Part shown: positions 17,231-26,072 of the stretch, in pieces
How the letters are laid out: the number at the start of each line of letters is the position of its first letter
Numbering within the stretch: position 1 is the first letter of the stretch
NCBI GenBank assembly: GCA_014534425.1
Contig: JACVRN010000026.1
Span: 1 to 51,116 of the forward strand
Source: Pyrinomonadaceae bacterium
Lineage (GTDB): Bacteria > Acidobacteriota > Blastocatellia > Pyrinomonadales > Pyrinomonadaceae
DNA length: 51,116 nt
Direction of reading: 5' to 3'
Notes under the pieces: generated by a model
What the model was told of the DNA's origin: nothing
What the model saw: the letters and a program-made list of their open reading frames with translations, nothing else
Database searches by the model: none
Translations under genes and position numbers: made by a program

Positions 17231-18538
17231 TTATGCTGCGGCGCGCTGCGCGGCGGGCGCGTTCCTGAGTAGCTCAAGCGCTTTCTTCAGTTGTATGTCT
17301 TCCTGCGGCGCTTGCTGTTTGGGGCCGGTCTCCGGCTGGTTCTCGCGCTTATCGTTCGGCTGGTTCTGTTGCTGGCGAATGGCGTCGTCGTCGTTGCCGG
17401 TCAAATCATCCGGGTCAACTGCGTCAGCCAACTCAGGCCGTTTGACTTCGACCGTAGGAGCAATGCCGGAGCTAGCGCGGTCATTTCCAAGGAAGGGCTT
17501 GCCTTTGCTGGAAGCCCACTTGACTATGGTCAGCAGGAGGCCGTCGCCGTCTCTGAGCGCGAAGAGTTGCTGCTCTGCGCCCGCGCCGAAGCTCTTTTCG
17601 CCAACGACATCGCCGCGCTTGGTATCCACGAAGGCGGAAGCTATGACTTCGGCAGCGCCAGCCGTGCCAGCGTCAATGAGCGCGACCACGGGGCCTGTGA
17701 AGATTGCCTTCGAAGGCTCGGCTGCCGCCTGCTTCAGGACTTTGCCTTCGCGCCCGACCTTTTGCGCGAGCGTGCCGTCTTTGATGAAGAGATTCGCAAC
17801 CGCTACGCCTTCATCGAAGGAGCCGCCCGCGACGTTCCTCAAATCGAGCACAATCTTCTGCGCGCCCTGCTTCACCAAATCCTGCAAGCGCGAGCGCACG
17901 TCTGCGGATTCGCCTTCCGACAGGCTGTTGATGCGAAGGACTCCGACTCTTCCCTGCTCCATGCGGCTCTCTGCTGCGGGAGCCTTGAACGCGCCGCGCT
18001 TGACCGTCAGCGTCAACGGGCGCGAGTTGGTTCTCAAGATTCTGAGCTTAACTTCAGTCCCGGGCGTGCCGTTCAAAAGCTGCTTCGCGTCGTAAAGAGA
18101 GATGTCGCGCGTAGCCTTGTTGTCTATGTATTCGATAAAATCGCCTGCGCGAACGCCCGCCTGCTCAGCCGGTGAGCCTTTCACAGGAGCTATGACGTAG
18201 AGGTAGGAAGCGAACTGTGAAAGCTCCGCGCCTATGCCTGCCTGGTTGCTGTTCGTTCCGGCTTTGTAATCACGCACCTGCTCTGGCGTCAGGTAGGTAG
18301 AGTATGGATCAAGCCCGTAGGCCAAGCCCCTGAGCGCGCCCGCGCGTACCTTAGCCATGTTCGGTTCGTCAACGTAGTCGTTCTGAATGTGCTGTAGAAC
18401 ATTCTCGAAGATACGCAGTTGTGCGCCGGGGTCGTTACCCTCCTGCTGAGCGCGTGTGGACATCCAGCCGCCGATTACTGCGTACAGGGCCAGCGTTGCC
18501 GATAAGACTATCAGCGCGAATTTGCTGCGGAATGACAT
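17231..18538 (-). CDS. S41 (C-terminal processing) peptidase homologue lacking catalytic Ser and Lys
   Basis: The 435-residue protein has a signal anchor (FALIVLSATLALYAVIGGWM), the S41 helical region (FENVLQHIQNDYVDEPN, then GLDPYSTYL), and a PDZ domain at about 85-170 (KGSPAEQAGVRAGDFI, with NGTPGTEVKL). A tail-specific protease core and a long charged Gln/Pro/Asp-rich tail follow. CtpA/Prc enzymes use a Ser in the GSASASE motif and a Lys 25 residues later in FGKG. Here the motif is GTAGAAE, with Gly294 (codon 17657-17659) in place of Ser. The later motif is SFGAG, with Ala319 (17582-17584) in place of Lys, exactly 25 residues apart. Without these residues it is unlikely to be a protease and may instead be a PDZ scaffold or inhibitor in the periplasm. 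The reading frame is intact. Confidence 0.9.
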   Translation of the reverse strand: MSFRSKFALIVLSATLALYAVIGGWMSTRAQQEGNDPGAQLRIFENVLQHIQNDYVDEPNMAKVRAGALRGLAYGLDPYSTYLTPEQVRDYKAGTNSNQAGIGAELSQFASYLYVIAPVKGSPAEQAGVRAGDFIEYIDNKATRDISLYDAKQLLNGTPGTEVKLRILRTNSRPLTLTVKRGAFKAPAAESRMEQGRVGVLRINSLSEGESADVRSRLQDLVKQGAQKIVLDLRNVAGGSFDEGVAVANLFIKDGTLAQKVGREGKVLKQAAAEPSKAIFTGPVVALIDAGTAGAAEVIASAFVDTKRGDVVGEKSFGAGAEQQLFALRDGDGLLLTIVKWASSKGKPFLGNDRASSGIAPTVEVKRPELADAVDPDDLTGNDDDAIRQQQNQPNDKRENQPETGPKQQAPQEDIQLKKALELLRNAPAAQRAAA

Positions 18539-18695
18539 CTCGTTTATTCCCTCAAAAGCTTACGAAAAAATTTAACCGTTTAGACTACGGGCTGGTAAAG
18601 CAGCTTCTTGCGGCTCACACCCGACGGCCTCTCTCTAACTCATCATCATACAGTGCGCTTCGGCGTGCGTGCAAGGCAGTGTACGCTTTCGTCGC

Positions 18696-18725
18696 TTGAC
18701 AGGTTTCATGCGCGATTTTTATACT
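18696..18725 (+). promoter_or_regulatory. sigma70-type promoter for ruvX-mltG
   Basis: TTGACA (18696-18701) and TATACT (18720-18725) are 18 bases apart, a near-consensus pair. Transcription would start near 18732, just ahead of ruvX at 18751. The 212-base gap also separates the leftward S41 gene; no clear promoter for it was found. Confidence 0.75.
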
Positions 18726-18750
18726 CCGCCCACCCTGCTAACGAATTACA

Positions 18751-19224
18751 TTGTCAAAAAAAGAGGACAATCAAGAGATCAGCATCGAGAAGCCTTTGTG
18801 CGCGCCCGGTCGCCGTCTTCTCTCCCTTGACCTTGGCAGGAAAAGAGTCGGCGTCGCGGTCTCTGACGAGCAATGGCTCGCGGTTCGTCCACTGAAGGCG
18901 CTGCCCAGAACAAGCTGGAAGAAGCTCCTGCACGCGGTCTCTGAAATTGCCAGAAGCTTTGACGCGCAAGCACTCGTCCTGGGTTTGCCGCTTCGATTGG
19001 ACGGAACCGAAGGCTCCGAGGCCGAAGAGGCCCGACGCCTCGCGCGTAATTTCAGGCTCTCGCTTCAGATTCCGGTTCTTTTGCAGGACGAAAGGCTCAC
19101 GTCCCGCGAGGCAGAAGCCGAGCTTCTGAGCGAGGGCATCGCGCACGAAAACCTTCGCGCTCAGGTGGACAGCCGCGCGGCAGCCATTATTCTGGAAGAT
19201 TTTATCAGCAGCCGTACGAGATGA
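18751..19224 (+). CDS. ruvX: Holliday junction resolvase-like RuvX (YqgF)
   Basis: This 157-residue RNase H-fold nuclease of the YqgF family acts in pre-16S rRNA 5' end processing and possibly Holliday junction resolution. Family motifs are LSLDLGRKRVGVAVSD (first catalytic Asp), VLGLPLRLDG, LQDERLTSREAEAELL (Glu) and VDSRAAAIILEDFI (last Asp). The start is uncertain. The TTG at 18751 fits the promoter above but has no ribosome binding site. Another in-frame TTG at 18796 lies closer to the conserved core. mltG follows after 68 bases, the common bacterial yqgF-mltG order. Confidence 0.9.
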   Translation: MSKKEDNQEISIEKPLCAPGRRLLSLDLGRKRVGVAVSDEQWLAVRPLKALPRTSWKKLLHAVSEIARSFDAQALVLGLPLRLDGTEGSEAEEARRLARNFRLSLQIPVLLQDERLTSREAEAELLSEGIAHENLRAQVDSRAAAIILEDFISSRTR

Positions 19225-19292
19225 AAGCCGCGTCTAGCATCCTTTGACCATAGCCAGTACATCAGACAACTTCCGCTTACCTGGAATATCCT

Positions 19293-20393
19293 GTGAAAAA
19301 AAGAGGCATAAAATTAGCGCTCCTGGCCCTGCTGCTGCTCATAGTCACAGGCTTCGGGCTGCTCTACTGGAGCTACAGAGACCTGCACTCGCCCATTACG
19401 CACAACAAGGCAGAGCAGTACATAGAGATTCCGCGCGGCTCCACGCCCACGACTATCATCGAGAGATTGCAGAACGAGGGCGTTATCAGACGTAGCTGGC
19501 CGCTCCTGGTCTACATCAAGCTCAAGGGGCTTGGCGGAAAGCTCAAAGCCGGTGAATATCGATTCCCTTCGCCCATCTCCCCTTTAGGCGTGCTTGCCAA
19601 ACTCATAGAAGGCGAAGACCGCCTGAACAAGTTCACGGTCATAGAGGCTTGGACGCGTTGGGACATTGCCAACGCTATGGCGCGTCTGCCCGAGTTGAAG
19701 CTCCAGAGCGCGGACGAAGCGCTAGCCCTTATGAATGACACGAGCGGGATTCGTGACCTAGACCCGAAGGCTGAGAACTTGGAAGGCTATCTTTTCCCTG
19801 AGACCTACAACTTCCCGCCGGACGCCACGCCGAAAGAGGTAATCGCGGAGATGGTCAAGCGCTTTCGCCGCGTCTGGAAGCAAGAGTGGACGGAACGCGC
19901 ACGCGCACTCGGACTTTCTCCCGGAGAGATTGTCACCATCGCATCCTTGATTGAGACGGAAGCGAAATTAAAAGAGGAGCGCCCCGTCATTGCCTCCGTC
20001 ATCTACAACCGCCTTCAAAAGCAGATGGCGCTGGGCATAGATTCATCCATCATCTACGCCGCAAAGCTCGCTGGGAAATGGAAGAACGACGGCAAGATTT
20101 ACAAGAGCGACATTGAACGCCGCTCGCCCTACAACACGCGCCTTCAGCCTGGCCTTCCGCCCGGCCCCATAGCTTCGCCTAGTCTCAAATCGCTCGAAGC
20201 CGCTCTTTATCCGGCCCAGACGGACTATCTTTACTACGTTCGCAACCCCGACAGAGACGACGGCGCGCACAACTTCTATAACAACGAGGCGGACTTTAAT
20301 CGCGGCGTGCAGGCTCTGCGCGAGTGGGAACGCAAGCGCGACGCGCGACAGGCCGCTTCAAATATGAACGGCAACGCGAGCGCGCCGCAATAA
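19293..20393 (+). CDS. mltG: endolytic murein transglycosylase MltG
   Basis: The 366-residue protein starts at a GTG (19293) directly before a basic, hydrophobic membrane anchor (KLALLALLLLIVTGFGLLYW). A LysM-like region (IEIPRGSTPTTIIERL) follows. The YceG/MltG catalytic domain then has EGYLFPETYNFP, the Glu-bearing TIASLIETEAK and RPVIASVIYNRL. Next come MALGIDSSIIYA, the NTRLQPGLPPGPIASPS loop and DYLYYVRNPD. MltG cuts nascent glycan strands at the inner membrane and sets their length. The protein has the usual order and length of the family. Confidence 0.95.
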   Translation: MKKRGIKLALLALLLLIVTGFGLLYWSYRDLHSPITHNKAEQYIEIPRGSTPTTIIERLQNEGVIRRSWPLLVYIKLKGLGGKLKAGEYRFPSPISPLGVLAKLIEGEDRLNKFTVIEAWTRWDIANAMARLPELKLQSADEALALMNDTSGIRDLDPKAENLEGYLFPETYNFPPDATPKEVIAEMVKRFRRVWKQEWTERARALGLSPGEIVTIASLIETEAKLKEERPVIASVIYNRLQKQMALGIDSSIIYAAKLAGKWKNDGKIYKSDIERRSPYNTRLQPGLPPGPIASPSLKSLEAALYPAQTDYLYYVRNPDRDDGAHNFYNNEADFNRGVQALREWERKRDARQAASNMNGNASAPQ

Positions 20394-20502
20394 GCCTGCT
20401 TGTAATTGCACGGTTGTTGATTTATCCTCGCGGAGTGTTCCCCACGCCCCGTTTATTAAGAAGCATGTCAAACTTTTTCCGTGACCGAGGGGAGTAAGAG
20501 AA

Positions 20503-21147
20503 ATGAAAAGAGCACTCGCTATTATTTTCATCACGATGCTTGCCGCGTTGAGCGTCGCAGCGCAAGAGAAGGGCGTGGATCGTCAGAACGACCGCATACG
20601 CGACCAGGGACAGGGACGCGGCGCGGGCGAAAACGGCACCAAGCAGGACGTGGGCACAGGGCGCGGGATGGACTTCGGTAAAGACAAAACCGTAGAGCCG
20701 CCCCCCATAGCCAACCCTTATCGCTTTACCACTCGACGCGACACGCTCATGCGCGCCATAGAAGAACTGATGCGAGACCGCAAGCTCATACTAGACGAAG
20801 CCGCATCCAAGCCCAACGATGGCGTTCTGATTACGCAGCCCTACACTTTCACCAAAGGCGCTGTGGTCAGCGAATCCGAGTTGAACCGTTATGCTGATTT
20901 GCCCGTTGCCAACTCGCGCGGCTGGACTCGCGGGCGCTACACGCTGATAGTAGAGGTTCAGCCCATCGACGCCGTCAACATCAACGTCTCTGTCAACGCC
21001 AAAGTGGAGGGCCGCAACGACGGCGCGTCGGGCGCAGAGTGGGTGACGCTCAGGAGTAGCGGACAAGCCGAGCAGGATTTTCTCGAAGCACTGGTGGAGA
21101 ACGTCACGGGTGCGCCTGCGCCTGGACGCGCGCCTTCTCAACCTTAA
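20503..21147 (+). CDS. secreted protein of unknown function
   Basis: This 214-residue protein follows a good ribosome binding site (GAGGGGAGTAAGAGAA). The signal peptide is clear (ALAIIFITMLAALSVAAQ) with a probable cut after AAQ. A Gly/Arg/Asp-rich, presumably disordered segment (about 22-58) is followed by a compact mixed domain (about 70-205). That domain alternates strands and helices: DTLMRAIEELMRDRKLILDE, then GVLITQPYTFT, YTLIVEVQPID, VNINVSVNAKVEG and AEQDFLEALVENV. The pattern is reminiscent of BamC/DUF-type envelope domains, but no family is recognised. It is probably periplasmic or envelope-associated and lies alone between mltG and another envelope protein. Confidence 0.8.
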   Translation: MKRALAIIFITMLAALSVAAQEKGVDRQNDRIRDQGQGRGAGENGTKQDVGTGRGMDFGKDKTVEPPPIANPYRFTTRRDTLMRAIEELMRDRKLILDEAASKPNDGVLITQPYTFTKGAVVSESELNRYADLPVANSRGWTRGRYTLIVEVQPIDAVNINVSVNAKVEGRNDGASGAEWVTLRSSGQAEQDFLEALVENVTGAPAPGRAPSQP

Positions 21148-21275
21148 AAGAATTCGGAACTGTAGATGTGAGCGGGCGAGAGATGAATCTAATCTTGCTT
21201 AGCTACGAAATATCAACAACTTCCGCCTTGCGACCTCACAATGTGGTCTAACTCTCTACGGACGTATATTGCCTT

Positions 21276-21917
21276 ATGCCGACGACCGATAATTCTTTAA
21301 TGGACGCTGCCATACATGACCCCGAAGAGTTACGCAGCCGCTCTCGCTCCCCACTCTTTTTTGTAGTGGCTTTTGTGGCCGCGCTGGCCGTGACGGCGGC
21401 GCTGCTCGGCGGCTACTTTTACCTGCGTAGCCGTCATGCGGCGCAAACCCTGGCCTCGCAGCAGCAGAGCGCAGCGCCCGCTAAGCCTGTGATTCAACCG
21501 GAAGTCAAAATCTTCGAAGACCAGGCGATGATAAAAGGCACGCAGGTCACGGTCGGCGGCACTGTGCAGAACATCTCCACGGCAGCGCTCACAGACCTTT
21601 CCCTTGAGCTTGAACTGACGCGCCGCGCCGACGGCTCAAAGGAATCGCGCACTATAGCGCTCGCGCCGAAGGATTTGGCTCCGGGCGAGCAGGCCAAGTA
21701 CGCTCTGACAGTCCTCTCCAGAGACTACAGGCAGGCGCGCGTCGTGCGCGTTAAGAGCGGAGCACGCGCGAATGAAATAGCCTTCACTTCAGCGCCGGGC
21801 AATCAGCGACCGGCAGGGCCTCCGCCCTCCGGGAACAAGACCATCATCGTCAACCGCCCGCGAGACGCCAACGGCGATTTTATCAACACGCCGGATAATC
21901 CCACGCCGATTCGCTAA
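21276..21917 (+). CDS. single-pass membrane protein with FxLYD-like extracytoplasmic domain
   Basis: This 213-residue protein has a cytoplasmic N-terminus of about 25 residues and one membrane helix (FFVVAFVAALAVTAALLGGYFY). An outer domain follows at about 72-165. It contains GTQVTVGGTVQNIST, LTDLSLELELTRR and DLAPGEQAKYALTVL, the pattern of beta-sandwich domains that compare 'extra' functional groups (FxLYD or DUF2393-like). The tail is rich in Pro, Gly and Asn. No catalytic motif is visible. The ATG at 21276 and one at 21300 are both possible starts. The function is unknown. Confidence 0.75.
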   Translation: MPTTDNSLMDAAIHDPEELRSRSRSPLFFVVAFVAALAVTAALLGGYFYLRSRHAAQTLASQQQSAAPAKPVIQPEVKIFEDQAMIKGTQVTVGGTVQNISTAALTDLSLELELTRRADGSKESRTIALAPKDLAPGEQAKYALTVLSRDYRQARVVRVKSGARANEIAFTSAPGNQRPAGPPPSGNKTIIVNRPRDANGDFINTPDNPTPIR

Positions 21918-21974
21918 AGTTTTACCTCAGAGGTCGGCACGACGACAGAAGGTGAAGTGGCGTCTTACTTGAGT

Positions 21975-22700
21975 TTACTTATCTGCAACTGCGGCTAAGC
22001 CTTCTACGGCTTGTCTCAGGCTCTCCATCAAGCCCGTTTGGCTTTCAATCTCGTGCGGGTGCGAGACAAACAAGAGGTCGCGTGTTGTTCCGCGCAGCCG
22101 CTCAATCTCTTTCAGGAGCGCCTGTCGTTTTTGCTCCGGCCCACGGTCGTTGAAGATTAGAAAATCCGCAGCCGCTAGCAGGCGCTCAGCCGAAGGCTTC
22201 CACAGGCGGCGACTCACCGTAGGGTCAACCATCATCAGTGTGAGCGCCGGTTTGATTGTCAGGGCCAGCGTGTTGCTCTCCACAACTACGCATCTGGCCT
22301 CGCCTATCAAAGCGGTCATCTCGCGCCAGGCTTCCGCTATAAACCCTTCGCGTGTTATGGCCCATAGAACCTTAAAGGCTCCTGCTCGGGATAGACGGGC
22401 CGTGTCCGTGCCGGGCTGTGTGATGATTGAGTCGCGCGTGATGACCTGGAACTCGCCGCCCAGGGAGCCGCACACGTCGCAGCCCTTGCCGCCGTGCGGG
22501 CAGCCGCGCTCGCCGTGTGTGACTGTAATCTTGGTGGCGGCGGTTTTGTAATCGGTCGAAAGCGCGCGTATAACGGCCTCGGCCAGAGAGGTCTTCCCCG
22601 CCCCGGAAGTTACTCCGGCCACGACTATGACAGAGAGGCTCTTGGCGGCGGCTTCCGAAGAAGCATTGGCAGCCATCTTTTCTTTATCTGAGACAACCAT
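21975..22700 (-). CDS. MobB-like P-loop NTPase with cysteine-rich insert
   Basis: The 241-residue protein has Walker A GVTSGAGKTSLAEAVI near the N-terminus and a fold order like MobB, the GTP-binding helper of molybdenum cofactor assembly, or related cobalamin-synthesis NTPases. A His/Cys-rich loop (GERGCPHGGKGCDVCG) follows at about residues 63-78 and suggests metal binding. Later come CVVVESNTLAL, in the position of the Walker B/switch strand, and ADFLIFNDRGPEQK, which resembles a base-recognition motif. No moa/moe genes are nearby, so the link to molybdopterin is only by family resemblance. Two ATGs (22700 and 22676) could serve as start. It is convergent with the gene before it and divergent from the one after. 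Confidence 0.7.
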   Translation of the reverse strand: MVVSDKEKMAANASSEAAAKSLSVIVVAGVTSGAGKTSLAEAVIRALSTDYKTAATKITVTHGERGCPHGGKGCDVCGSLGGEFQVITRDSIITQPGTDTARLSRAGAFKVLWAITREGFIAEAWREMTALIGEARCVVVESNTLALTIKPALTLMMVDPTVSRRLWKPSAERLLAAADFLIFNDRGPEQKRQALLKEIERLRGTTRDLLFVSHPHEIESQTGLMESLRQAVEGLAAVADK

Positions 22701-22860
22701 TTCCGGTCAATCAACCGTCCCAAGACTGTTCCCTGCACCTGCTTGCTCAAGCCAGGCATGTTTAGCTAGAATCTTTTGGTTGGCCGCGACAGTCTTCTTG
22801 ATAAAAGAGATTGTCAAAGGAGCGTCAACCTTCAGATGGTTTTCTATAGGCGATACTAGA

Positions 22861-23403
22861 ATGTTATTACGCACTCTTCTCTTTCTCTCGCTGCTCTTCG
22901 CAGGGGCCGTAGCTGTCCAGGCGCAGGCAAGCCCTGCAACCACCAGTGGCCCCACAAGCCCCGCGACTTCCCGCCCCAGTTACAGGGGCGGCGACTTCGG
23001 CTCGCCCGAAGATGAGATGCGCGCACGTAATGAAATCAAGATAGCAGAGAAGGAACAGAAGGAAAACCTTAGCCGCGCAAAGGAAGTCGCGCAGTTGGGC
23101 GCAGAGATTCGTGACGGTTTCTCAAAGACCAAGATGCTGGGCGCTGTGGAGATAAAGAAGCTGGAGCGGCTGGAAAAGCTCGCCAAGAGTATACGCAGCC
23201 GCGCCGGAGGCTCGGACGACGAAGAGCCTCTGGACAACATTCCGGCTTCGCTTGAGCCAGCGCTGAGCCGCCTGGCCGATACGTCCGAAGCCTTGTGCAA
23301 GGGTGTCGAAAAGACGCCGCGACAGGTCATCTCTGCAACCGTCATCGAACGCGCCAACGAACTTCTGGAGATAATACGCTTTATTCGTACTAATACTCGC
23401 TGA
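22861..23403 (+). CDS. small secreted helical protein of unknown function
   Basis: The frame is open from 22627, but the ATG at 22861 begins a typical signal peptide (MLLRTLLFLSLLFAGAVAV, cut near QAQA), so the start is placed there; the protein is 180 residues. After a Pro/Ser/Thr-rich linker comes a mostly helical, strongly charged region: EDEMRARNEIKIAEKEQKE, KLERLEKLAKSIRSR and TVIERANELLEIIRFI. No known domain is recognised. It is followed after 21 bases by a VWA protein, and the two may form an exported pair. Confidence 0.75.
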   Translation: MLLRTLLFLSLLFAGAVAVQAQASPATTSGPTSPATSRPSYRGGDFGSPEDEMRARNEIKIAEKEQKENLSRAKEVAQLGAEIRDGFSKTKMLGAVEIKKLERLEKLAKSIRSRAGGSDDEEPLDNIPASLEPALSRLADTSEALCKGVEKTPRQVISATVIERANELLEIIRFIRTNTR

Positions 23404-23424
23404 ACGCGCCGCGCTTAAAGAGTG

Positions 23425-24354
23425 ATGCCCAAACACGCCCCTGCACGGAAAGCTCTCGTTCTCTTCTCTCTTCTAACCGCTCTCCTTTTCTGTTCGCTTC
23501 TACTTAATCCGTCAAAGGCGCAGCAGCAATCCGATGACGACGATGTGATGCGCGTCAACACAGACCTCGTGGTGCTGAACGTGACGGTGGCTGACGCCAA
23601 TGGCAAGTATGCTCATGGTTTGAAGAAGACGGATTTCAAGCTCTTCGAAGATGGAAAAGAGCAAACCATCGCTAGCTTCAGCGCGGAAGAGACTCCGTTT
23701 GCGGCGGCAGTGCTCTTGGACACTTCGGGCAGCATGGAGAACCGCATCACTCTGGCACGCTCTGCTGCGATACGTTTTCTGGACGGCCTGCGCGAAGAGG
23801 ACGTAGCCGCCATCTATCACTTCGATTCAAAGATTGAGCAGGTTCAGGAGTTCTCTTCCAGCCGAGACTTGGCTCCGGTAGCCTTTAACCTCAGGGCAGA
23901 CGGCATGACTTCGCTCAACGATGCCATCTTAAAAGCGGCGCGTGACCTGTCGGAGCGGCCTGAAAAGCGGCGCGCAATCATAGTGCTTTCGGACGGGGCC
24001 GATAATTCCAGCAGCGCTTCTGTGGACAAGGCGCTGGCGAATGCTATTGCGGCCAGCGCTACCATCTACACTGTAGATATGTCGCAGCAGGGTTCGAAAG
24101 ACAGGCAGATGGGCATGGGCGCTTTGCGTAATTTCGCGGCCAAGTCCGGCGGGCGCTATGTCTCCACGCCCGGCGGCCAGCAGCTACGCGAAGCATTCGC
24201 CTCGATTGTAGAGGAATTGAGTAACCAGTACACGCTGACTTACCGCCCTACGAACAGGGCCAGGGATGGACGCTGGCGAGAGGTCGGCGTCAAGCTTGAG
24301 CGCCCGCAGCTATTGGCCCGCACGCGCAAAGGCTATCGCGCGCCCAAAGATTAA
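23425..24354 (+). CDS. secreted VWFA-domain protein of the acidobacterial type (second copy)
   Basis: This 309-residue protein starts at ATG 23425 (a GTG is directly before it). The signal peptide is LVLFSLLTALLFCSLLL with a cut near SKA. RVNTDLVVLNVTVADANGKY and FKLFEDGKEQTIASFSAEE form the family's entry segment. The VWA fold has an intact MIDAS motif (LLDTSGSMENR), a conserved Thr loop (DGMTSLNDAI), and IIVLSDGADNSS. NQYTLTYRPTN and the closing RTRKGYRAP mirror the paralogue at 988-2031. It is likely to bind proteins through a divalent metal outside the cytoplasm. It is followed by a short hairpin repeat. Confidence 0.9.
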   Translation: MPKHAPARKALVLFSLLTALLFCSLLLNPSKAQQQSDDDDVMRVNTDLVVLNVTVADANGKYAHGLKKTDFKLFEDGKEQTIASFSAEETPFAAAVLLDTSGSMENRITLARSAAIRFLDGLREEDVAAIYHFDSKIEQVQEFSSSRDLAPVAFNLRADGMTSLNDAILKAARDLSERPEKRRAIIVLSDGADNSSSASVDKALANAIAASATIYTVDMSQQGSKDRQMGMGALRNFAAKSGGRYVSTPGGQQLREAFASIVEELSNQYTLTYRPTNRARDGRWREVGVKLERPQLLARTRKGYRAPKD

Positions 24355-24366
24355 AGGGCAATAAAT

Positions 24367-24400
24367 TGTAGGGGCAGAGGACAAGTCCTCTGCCCCTACA
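24367..24400. repeat. short hairpin repeat (type F, copy 1)
   Basis: Perfect 15-base arms (TGTAGGGGCAGAGGA and its complement) flank a four-base centre. A second copy, in the opposite orientation and also flanked by AAATT, lies at 48759. It may act as a transcription terminator after the VWA gene. Confidence 0.8.
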
Positions 24401-24507
24401 GTCATGATGATGGCCGGATCCGAATGAAAACCTAAGGCACAGGTAAAATTGTACGCGAACAAGCCTGCGTATTAACTAAGATATGTATGTCGGCACAGCA
24501 GAGGTTA

Positions 24508-24780
24508 TTACTGTCGTGTGGCGACTGGCCTTTCTACACATTTCCAGCAGACCACGTCTTTGCCAAACGTAGACGGGCAGGGTATCTGGGCGCAGTCGAT
24601 GATACCGTTTGCGCGCGTACTCTGACCAGCCCTTTTTCTGGCAAGCTCTTTCCCGTTAGCGTTAAGGTAAACGTAGGTCTTGCCTCTGGGAACACGGCGA
24701 GGAAGTTTAGTTTGTGCGAAGGAAAGAGCGCTGCCAAACAGTGCTAGAGAAATCACTAATAGAATCAGAACCCGCTTCAT
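24508..24780 (-). CDS. small secreted cysteine-containing protein
   Basis: This 90-residue protein follows AAGGAG 11 bases upstream of its ATG. The signal peptide is RVLILLVISLALFGSALSFA, with a probable cut after SFA. The mature part of about 67 residues is basic, with TYVYLNANGKELARKRAG and four cysteines in the C-terminal half (IDCAQIPCP and VVCWKCVERP). These could form disulfides or bind metal. A promoter is visible just upstream, so it appears to be a monocistron. No family is recognised. The overlapping plus-strand frame lacks such signals. Confidence 0.7.
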   Translation of the reverse strand: MKRVLILLVISLALFGSALSFAQTKLPRRVPRGKTYVYLNANGKELARKRAGQSTRANGIIDCAQIPCPSTFGKDVVCWKCVERPVATRQ

Positions 24781-24822
24781 ACTAATTTGTTCTCCTTAGT
24801 AAAATTCTGCGAGCGGGCAGAT

Positions 24823-24849
24823 ATTATATTTATAGAACTGTGTGGTCAA
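24823..24849 (-). promoter_or_regulatory. probable promoter of the small secreted protein
   Basis: Reading leftward, TTGACC (24849-24844) is followed after 15 bases by a perfect TATAAT (24828-24823). The spacing is shorter than the ideal 17. It would give a leader of about 35 bases ending in the AAGGAG site. Confidence 0.55.
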
Positions 24850-24943
24850 GCTTTCCGGCAAACAATAATGATGGTGAGGCAAATTAAAGCTCACCAATCC
24901 CTTTAAGGAAAGCGCCCGAAACTCTTCTGCCATAAAAGCTTTT

Positions 24944-26071
24944 CTAGATGCTTGTCGCCGTGCGCTGCTTGTCACGGTGGCGCTCAAGGGCAAGCTCTAT
25001 CAGGCGGTCTATGACCTTTGGGAACGGGAGGCCAGTGGCCTCCCACATCTTCGGATAGCCGGAAACCTCCGTCAGCCCGGGCAGGGTATTCAACTCATTC
25101 AGCAGAAGCTCATTGTTATCGCGGCGCAGGAAGAAATCTACGCGCGCAAGGCCGGAGCCGTCCACGACCTTGAAGGCTTCCACGCTCATGCGGCGTATGC
25201 GAGCGGTTTGAGCTTTTGTGAGGGGAGCGGGGACGACGAAATCCACGTGGCCCGTGCTCGAATACTTCTCAGTGTAATCCAGAAAGTTTGCGGCGGGGTT
25301 ATGCACGACGTATTCGCCCGGCAGGCTCGCTTCTGGCTCATCGTTGCCCATGACGGCGCACTCTATTTCGCGCGCGTCCAAGCCCTCTTCGACAATCACC
25401 TTTCGGTCGTAACGCGCCGCAAGCTCTATAGCTCTTCTCAGTGATTTTTTATCTGTGGCCCTGGAGATGCCTACGGAAGAGCCTAGATTGGCGGGCTTCA
25501 CAAAGCTGGGGAAGCCCACCTGGCGAGCGACTCTTCGCACTATGGCTTCCGAATCCCTGTCCCACTCCGAGCGTAGAAACCAGGTATAGCGGCAGATGGG
25601 AAGCCCCGCGTCACGAAACAGCGCCTTCATAGTCACCTTGTCCATGCCGCAGGCGGACGCCAGCACTCCGCAGCCCACGTACGGAACCCCCGCCATCTCA
25701 AGCAAGCCCTGAAGCGTTCCGTCTTCGCCGTATGTGCCATGAAGCACAGGAAAGACTACGTCCAGAGGTTGCGCGCCGCCGCTTTCACCATCGAGCGCGA
25801 CCAAGCCCTCGTAAGAAGGGTCGCCAATGATGGCTACGTCACGGCTTTCGCCTTCGACTATTTTTGTAGGAAGAAGCTGCTTTGTCTCTCCGGGCAGAAG
25901 GGCGGACGAATCGGAGGGGGCAAGCCACTTGCCCGTCTTCGTAATCGCAATCGGCACCACCTCGTAACGACTCTTATCCAGAGCCTCTATCACAGAGCGA
26001 GCGGAGCGAACCGAAACCTCATGCTCACCCGAACGCCCGCCAAAGACCACTCCCACGCGAACTTTTTTCAT
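24944..26071 (-). CDS. ddl: D-alanine--D-alanine ligase
   Basis: The 375-residue ATP-grasp enzyme joins two D-alanines for the peptidoglycan precursor in the cytoplasm. The N-terminal [19 protein letters not shown] is diagnostic. [34 protein letters not shown], the ATP-grasp strand [16 protein letters not shown] and ARVDFFLR with [21 protein letters not shown] are all conserved. It begins one base after the arginase stop, so the two genes are co-transcribed. It ends about 160 bases before the small secreted protein's start; that gap holds the latter's promoter. Confidence 0.96.
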   Translation of the reverse strand: MKKVRVGVVFGGRSGEHEVSVRSARSVIEALDKSRYEVVPIAITKTGKWLAPSDSSALLPGETKQLLPTKIVEGESRDVAIIGDPSYEGLVALDGESGGAQPLDVVFPVLHGTYGEDGTLQGLLEMAGVPYVGCGVLASACGMDKVTMKALFRDAGLPICRYTWFLRSEWDRDSEAIVRRVARQVGFPSFVKPANLGSSVGISRATDKKSLRRAIELAARYDRKVIVEEGLDAREIECAVMGNDEPEASLPGEYVVHNPAANFLDYTEKYSSTGHVDFVVPAPLTKAQTARIRRMSVEAFKVVDGSGLARVDFFLRRDNNELLLNELNTLPGLTEVSGYPKMWEATGLPFPKVIDRLIELALERHRDKQRTATSI

Positions 26072-26072
26072 A

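Noticed and set aside
24487..24747. Plus-strand frame opposite the small secreted protein
   Set aside because: The minus-strand frame has a promoter, ribosome binding site and signal peptide; the plus-strand frame has none.
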